Assembly (NCBI RefSeq): GCF_043195095.1
Contig: NZ_JBAFWN010000007.1
Length of the DNA stretch: 64,000 bases
DNA from: NCEH01 sp043195095
GTDB lineage: Bacteria; Pseudomonadota; Alphaproteobacteria; Rhizobiales; Xanthobacteraceae
Strand: one strand, 5' to 3'
This document shows positions 59,804 through 64,000 of this stretch, one piece after another. The first letter of the stretch is position 1. Each line of letters begins with the position of its first letter. The translations under genes were made by a program, and so were the position numbers. The notes under the pieces are model-generated. The model was not told the origin of the DNA, searched no databases, and was given only the letters and a program-made list of their open reading frames with translations.

Positions 59804-61543
59804 ATGAAGCCGCATCTGAAAACAGCTGAAACGCTCCGCAGCGCGCGCTGGCTGGCGCCGGACGATCTACGCGGCTTCGGCCATCGGTCCCGCGCCATGC
59901 AGATGGGATACGACCCGCAGGACTGGGTCGGAAAACCGGTGATCGCGCTGCTCAACACCTGGTCGGACTTCAACCCCTGCCACGCCCATTTCAAGCACCG
60001 GATCGAAGACGTAAAGCGCGGGGTGCTGCAGGCCGGCGGCTTTCCCCTGGAGCTGCCGGTCCATTCGGTGTCCGAAACCTTCCTCAAGCCCACATCCATG
60101 CTCTATCGCAACATGCTGGCGATGGAGACGGAGGAGGTGATCCGCTCCCATCCCGTGGACGGCGTCGTGCTGCTGGGCGGCTGTGACAAGAGCACGCCGG
60201 CCCTGCTGATGGGCGCCACCAGCGCGGGGGTTCCGGCCATCTATCTTCCCGCCGGCCCGATGCTGCCGGGCAATTGGAAGGGCAAGGTGCTCGGGTCCGG
60301 TTCGGACGCCTGGAAGTTCTGGGACGAGCGGCGCGCGGGGACTATCGACGCTGCCCAATGGCAGGAGATCGAAGGCGGCATCGCCCGCAGCTACGGCCAT
60401 TGCATGACCATGGGCACCGCCAGCACCATGACCGCCATCGCGGAGGCCATCGGCATGACCTTGCCCGGCGCCTCTTCCATTCCTGCGGCGGACGCCAACC
60501 ACATGCGCATGAGCACGCAGACCGGGCGGCGCATCGTCGACATGGTGTGGGAGGATCTCCTGCCCGCACGCATCCAGACGCGGGCGGCGTTCGAGAATGC
60601 CATCACCGTGGCCATGGCCATGGGCTGTTCCACCAACGCCATCATCCACCTCATCGCCCAGGCGCGCCGGGCGGGATGCGACATCGGCCTTGAGGATTTC
60701 GACCGCGCCAGCCGCCGCGTCGCGGTCATCGCCAATGTGCGGCCGAGCGGCAGCACCTATCTGATGGAGGATTTCTATCTCGCCGGCGGCCTGCGCGCGC
60801 TCATGAAGCGGCTCGGCGACCTGCTGCATCTCGATGCGCTCACGGTGACGGGCATGAGCGTCGGCGAAAACATCGCGGACGCGGAGGTCTACAACGACGA
60901 TGTCATCCGCACGCTGGACAATCCCATCTATCGGGAAGGCGCGCTCGCTGTGCTGCGGGGCAATCTTGCGCCGGAGGGCTGCGTCATCAAGCCAAGCGCC
61001 TGCGCGCCGCATCTGCTGAAGCATACCGGCCCCGCCCTGGTGTTCGACGATTACCCCGCCATGAAGGCGGCGATCGACGACGAGACCCTCGACGTCACGG
61101 CGGACCATGTCCTCGTGCTGCGCAACGCCGGCCCGCAAGGCGGCCCAGGAATGCCGGAATGGGGCATGCTGCCGATCCCGAAGAAACTGGTGCGGCAAGG
61201 CGTGCGCGACATGATCCGGATCTCGGATGCGCGCATGAGCGGCACCAGCTACGGCGCGTGCATCCTGCATGTCTCGCCCGAGAGCTTCGTCGGCGGCCCG
61301 CTCGCTCTGCTGCGCACGGGCGACCAGGTCCAGATCGACGTGGAGGCGCGCACCATCGACATGCTGGTTTCCCCGGACGAACTGGCGCGGCGACGCGCCG
61401 GCTTCGTGCCCCCGCCACCGCGCTTCGAGCGCGGCTATGGCTGGATGTTCTCCCGCCACATCGGCCAGGCCCATGCGGGTTGCGACTTCGATTTCCTGGA
61501 AACCTCGTTCGGCACTCCCGCCGGCGAGCCCGACATCTTCTGA
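59804..61543 (+). CDS. IlvD/Edd family sugar-acid dehydratase (L-arabinonate dehydratase-like)
   Basis: This 579-residue enzyme dehydrates a sugar acid to a 2-keto-3-deoxy acid with a [2Fe-2S] cluster and Mg. Cys59 (FNPCHAH), Cys127 (GGCDKSTPA) and Cys200 (YGHCMTMGTAS) match the cluster ligands of the structurally known rhizobial L-arabinonate dehydratase at the same positions, and Ser479 in DARMSGTS is the catalytic Ser. The length is also the same. It lies before an HpaI-type aldolase gene. Other pentonates or hexonates remain possible. Confidence 0.9.
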   Translation: MKPHLKTAETLRSARWLAPDDLRGFGHRSRAMQMGYDPQDWVGKPVIALLNTWSDFNPCHAHFKHRIEDVKRGVLQAGGFPLELPVHSVSETFLKPTSMLYRNMLAMETEEVIRSHPVDGVVLLGGCDKSTPALLMGATSAGVPAIYLPAGPMLPGNWKGKVLGSGSDAWKFWDERRAGTIDAAQWQEIEGGIARSYGHCMTMGTASTMTAIAEAIGMTLPGASSIPAADANHMRMSTQTGRRIVDMVWEDLLPARIQTRAAFENAITVAMAMGCSTNAIIHLIAQARRAGCDIGLEDFDRASRRVAVIANVRPSGSTYLMEDFYLAGGLRALMKRLGDLLHLDALTVTGMSVGENIADAEVYNDDVIRTLDNPIYREGALAVLRGNLAPEGCVIKPSACAPHLLKHTGPALVFDDYPAMKAAIDDETLDVTADHVLVLRNAGPQGGPGMPEWGMLPIPKKLVRQGVRDMIRISDARMSGTSYGACILHVSPESFVGGPLALLRTGDQVQIDVEARTIDMLVSPDELARRRAGFVPPPPRFERGYGWMFSRHIGQAHAGCDFDFLETSFGTPAGEPDIF

Positions 61544-61558
61544 GCTGAGGACAAAACC

Positions 61559-62323
61559 GTGGAACTGCCAATCAACACGTTCAAGCGCGGCATCTATGCC
61601 GGCCAGCAACAGATCGGCCTGTGGAGCAGCCTTGCGAGCCACATCACGGTCGAGATCATCGCCGGATCAGGGTTCGACTGGCTTTTGCTGGACACCGAGC
61701 ACTCGCCGAACGAACTGCCCATGGTGTTCTCCCAGCTCCAGGCCTGCATGGAGAATTCCGCCCATCCCATCGTGCGCCCGCCGGTGAGTGACCAGACCCT
61801 GATCAAGCGCTATCTCGACGCGGGCGTTCAGACCTTTCTCATTCCCATGATCGACACCGCCGAACAGGCGGCGGCGGCGGTTGCCTTCACCCGCTATCCC
61901 CCGCACGGGGTGCGCGGATTTGCGGCCGCCTCGCGCGCCTCTCGGTTCGGCCGTGTGAAGGATTATTACGCGCGCGCCCATGAGGAAATCTGCGTCCTGG
62001 TCCAGATCGAATCGGAGGAGGGCATGCGCAATCTGGAAGCCATCGCCGCCGTGCCGGGCGTGGACGGGCTGTTCGTGGGACCCGGCGATCTTTCCGCCGC
62101 CACCGGCTATCTGGGCGACCAGAACAACGAGGCCGTGGTCACCCTGATCGAGGATCTCGTGAGGCGCATCGGCGCGGCGGGAAACAGGGCCGGCATTCTC
62201 ACCAGCGACCAGGCCCTGGCGCGGCGCTACATCAAGGCCGGATGCGTGTTCACCGCCGTCGGCTCCGACGCGGGCATTCTCGCCCGGGGATCGGAAGCAC
62301 TGGCGAAGTCGTTCAAGGCCTGA
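61559..62323 (+). CDS. HpcH/HpaI family class II aldolase
   Basis: This 254-residue metal-dependent aldolase cleaves a 2-keto-3-deoxy acid or 4-hydroxy-2-oxo acid to pyruvate and an aldehyde. His48 in LLLDTEHSPNE, Arg73 in IVRPPV, and metal ligands Glu151 (VQIESEEG) and Asp177 (VGPGDLSA) are in place. The start is GTG at 61559, 15 bases after the dehydratase gene; the pair gives a non-phosphorylative sugar-acid route. Confidence 0.92.
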   Translation: MELPINTFKRGIYAGQQQIGLWSSLASHITVEIIAGSGFDWLLLDTEHSPNELPMVFSQLQACMENSAHPIVRPPVSDQTLIKRYLDAGVQTFLIPMIDTAEQAAAAVAFTRYPPHGVRGFAAASRASRFGRVKDYYARAHEEICVLVQIESEEGMRNLEAIAAVPGVDGLFVGPGDLSAATGYLGDQNNEAVVTLIEDLVRRIGAAGNRAGILTSDQALARRYIKAGCVFTAVGSDAGILARGSEALAKSFKA

Positions 62324-62566
62324 AGCCGCAGCGCCATTGAGGCTCCCTCAAGCTGAGACGGGCCTCGGGCGGGGGCCTTTCCCACTCCATGCGCCGACGC
62401 ACGACAGCGCCGGCACATCTTGGCGCAGAAGGCCGTATCCGCGCGGCTGACCCGGGCTCAGGCGAACGAAGGCGGGCGCGAAGGCGCAGCCGCCGGGCCG
62501 ATGCCGCGTAATTGTTCGGGCAATTTCGTCGTCATCACCTCGATCTGGTCCGAACTGAGGCCTTTC

Positions 62567-63459
62567 TCATGCAGTGAGGTCCTCCATTCCGACGGGATCC
62601 GGCTGCATGAACCGCCCCAGTCTGGGCGAATACATCCGCGCCCGGAAATCATAGAGCCCGCCGATTTCGGCATCGATGCGCGCGCCGGTGTAGAGAAATG
62701 TGCCGGCGGTGGACGTGCTCTCGCCGAAGGTCTGGAAGCCCGCCTTCGTCAGTATGCCGTCGCCGGCGCCGAGCCGCCCCACCACCGAGCCCAGGATGTC
62801 GGGGATGAAGGTGGTGAGCGCGGTCCCTGCGGCGTTCATTCGGGCCAGCACGTCGTTCGGTCCCGATCCGAAGGCGTACCAGTTCAGAACCGTGCCGCTC
62901 GCACCGGCGTAATCCAGCAGCGCGCGGCTCTGCGGATCCTGAACGAAAACCGTCGTTGCGCCGTTGACCGTCTTCGCTTTGCGCCGGCCCAATGCATCGT
63001 AGGCATAGTTGGCACTGGTGCCGGCCCCGCTCGCCGAGACCAGACGGTTCTCGGCATCATAGCCAAAGGTGAAAGTGCCGTCGAAGGTCGGGTTGCCGTT
63101 GGCGTCATAGGTCGGGCTCACCGCGCCCACGCTGGTGTATTGGTTGAGCGCGTTGGGCGCGCCAATGAAGGCGCCATCGGTCATCGCGTGCTCTGTGACC
63201 CAGGTCTTCGCGCGCTTTGCCCAGAGATCGAACGCCGCCAGTTCGTAGCGCGAACGATACGGTTCGCGCGATCCATGCAGGCGGCAATAGGCATAGTCGG
63301 CGGTCAGATCCATCAGCCGAGGCCACGCCACCGTATCGACAGGGACAAGCGCGACGCCGTGGGCGTGCGACAGGTCGATGAAAGCGCCCCCCGAAAACTC
63401 TCGCGGCGGATTTCCAGGGCGTGGCGGCGATGCCGCTTGACATTTAAACTATGTAGCAT
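62567..63459 (-). pseudogene. DUF72-RHS chimeric gene remnant with frameshift
   Basis: Read on the minus strand from ATG 63459, the first frame gives RRHALEIRRESFRG, then shifts at a run of six Gs (63387-63392) into GGAFIDLSHAHGVALVPVD and TADYAYCRLHGSREPY. This is the C-terminal half of a DUF72 (YecE-like) protein. At about 63180 it changes abruptly into RHS repeat sequence (YDANGNPTFDGTF, FGYDAENRLVSASG, YDALGRRKAKTVNG), ending with the core GLYDFRARMYSPRLGRFMQPDP and a stop nine residues later. The normal RHS toxin tip is absent. Both parts are incomplete, so this is a scar of recombination. Confidence 0.7.
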
Positions 63460-63477
63460 TCATATTTGCGCTACATA
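63450..63477. promoter_or_regulatory. Inverted repeat TATGTAGC/GCTACATA upstream of the last ABC gene
   Basis: Eight-base perfect arms lie 12 bases apart in an AT-rich stretch, 84 bases before the ATPase start. It may be an operator for the importer operon running off the window. Confidence 0.35.
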
Positions 63478-63560
63478 CTAAAAACCAATGAAAACAGCCG
63501 CGCGGCCGCCGCTTCTGGCGCCGTGAAGGCGCAGCCAGAGCCGGAACAATTGAGGGGCAG

Positions 63561-64000
63561 ATGAACGCGGTTGCAAAGCATCCCGAAGAGCAAGTGTATG
63601 CATCCCCAAAGCCCAAACCGTTATTGGAGGTGTCGGGGGTCACGCTTCAGTACAAGACACGCGATCTGCTCGTGACAGCGACCCGCGATGTCAGCTTTGA
63701 AATCTATCCGGCCGACCGCTTCGTGCTGCTCGGACCGTCCGGCTGCGGAAAATCCAGCCTATTGAAAGGCGTCGCCGGGTTCCTGAAGCCGGTCGCGGGT
63801 TTCATGCGGCTGAACGGCCAGATGATCACCGGCGCCGGCCCCGACCGCATGATGGTGTTCCAGGACTTCGACCAATTGATGCCGTGGAAGACCGTCGTGG
63901 AAAACGTGATGTTCCCGATCCTGGTGAGCCGCCGTTTCCCCCGCGCCGTCGCCCGCGAACGCGCCTTGGCCAGCATCGAGAAAGTCAAGCTCAGCAAATT
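63561..64000 (+). CDS. NitT/TauT-type ABC transporter ATPase, N-terminal part (cut by window end)
   Basis: The first 146 residues of an importer ATPase are visible. Walker A is GPSGCGKSS and the Q-loop is VFQDFDQLMPWKT. The region AGPDRMMVFQDFDQLMPWK is nearly the same as in the ATPase at 24518. ATG at 63561 follows GAGGGGCAG. The signature and Walker B lie beyond the window. A permease and binding protein probably follow. Confidence 0.92.
   Translation, partial: MNAVAKHPEEQVYASPKPKPLLEVSGVTLQYKTRDLLVTATRDVSFEIYPADRFVLLGPSGCGKSSLLKGVAGFLKPVAGFMRLNGQMITGAGPDRMMVFQDFDQLMPWKTVVENVMFPILVSRRFPRAVARERALASIEKVKLSK

Noticed and set aside
59867..61642. A 591-codon minus-strand frame
   Set aside because: It is antisense to the IlvD/Edd dehydratase, whose cluster cysteines and catalytic Ser are all present in the plus frame.

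Overview
The window is GC-rich DNA from an alphaproteobacterium, most likely of the Hyphomicrobiales (rhizobia-related, Xanthobacteraceae/Beijerinckiaceae type). The pointers are the high GC, a cyo quinol oxidase locus followed by SURF1 and a RegB/RegA redox pair, many periplasmic binding-protein transporters, and a dispersed repeat whose translation resembles a common rhizobial intergenic element. No tRNA, rRNA, CRISPR array, integrase or intact insertion sequence was seen. The lineage is inferred from gene content, not from a marker gene.

Layout. 1-1744: end of a catabolic operon (SDR, PcaC-like protein, 3-hydroxyisobutyrate-dehydrogenase-like enzyme). 1745-3493: a repeat and small proteins, two of them of the glyoxalase/VOC fold. 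3509-12805: an aldoxime-nitrile locus. A minus-strand operon holds a branched-chain-type ABC transporter, a nitrilase and a TrmB-like regulator. Divergent from it are a second, paralogous binding protein and an aldoxime dehydratase. The two enzymes together would convert R-CH=NOH to R-CN to R-COOH, and the transporter plausibly imports a substrate or intermediate. 12883-15216: a Tat-exported beta-lactamase-like serine hydrolase and an MFS transporter.

15388-22266: cyoABCD, SURF1, regB and regA, a quinol oxidase linked to its likely redox regulators. 22592-23731: exported polysaccharide deacetylase. 23836-28691: MarR regulator, SsuABC/TauABC-type importer and a metal-dependent amidohydrolase. 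29327-32506: gltIJKL-type amino-acid importer. 32598-33734: FMN-dependent alpha-hydroxy-acid oxidase.

34115-46622: an IclR-headed operon (MaoC-like protein, TRAP transporter, acyl-CoA dehydrogenase, acyl-CoA ligase, hydrolase), followed by a second hydrolase, a GntR regulator, an aldehyde dehydrogenase and an MFS transporter. It looks like uptake and CoA-dependent breakdown of an unidentified carboxylic acid. 46771-55786: a GntR-controlled operon joining an FbpABC-type importer to a flavoprotein, a CoA transferase and an acyl-CoA dehydrogenase. 55889-62323: a divergent operon with MaoC hydratase, enoyl-CoA hydratase, SDR, ThDP enzyme, IlvD/Edd sugar-acid dehydratase and HpaI-type aldolase.

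62567-63459 is a broken chimera of DUF72 and RHS sequence. The window ends in another importer ATPase closely resembling the one at 24518. Overall this is an accessory catabolic region: several complete uptake-plus-degradation modules, most with their own regulator and a visible inverted repeat near the promoter. Function calls rest on motifs read by eye; no database search was run.
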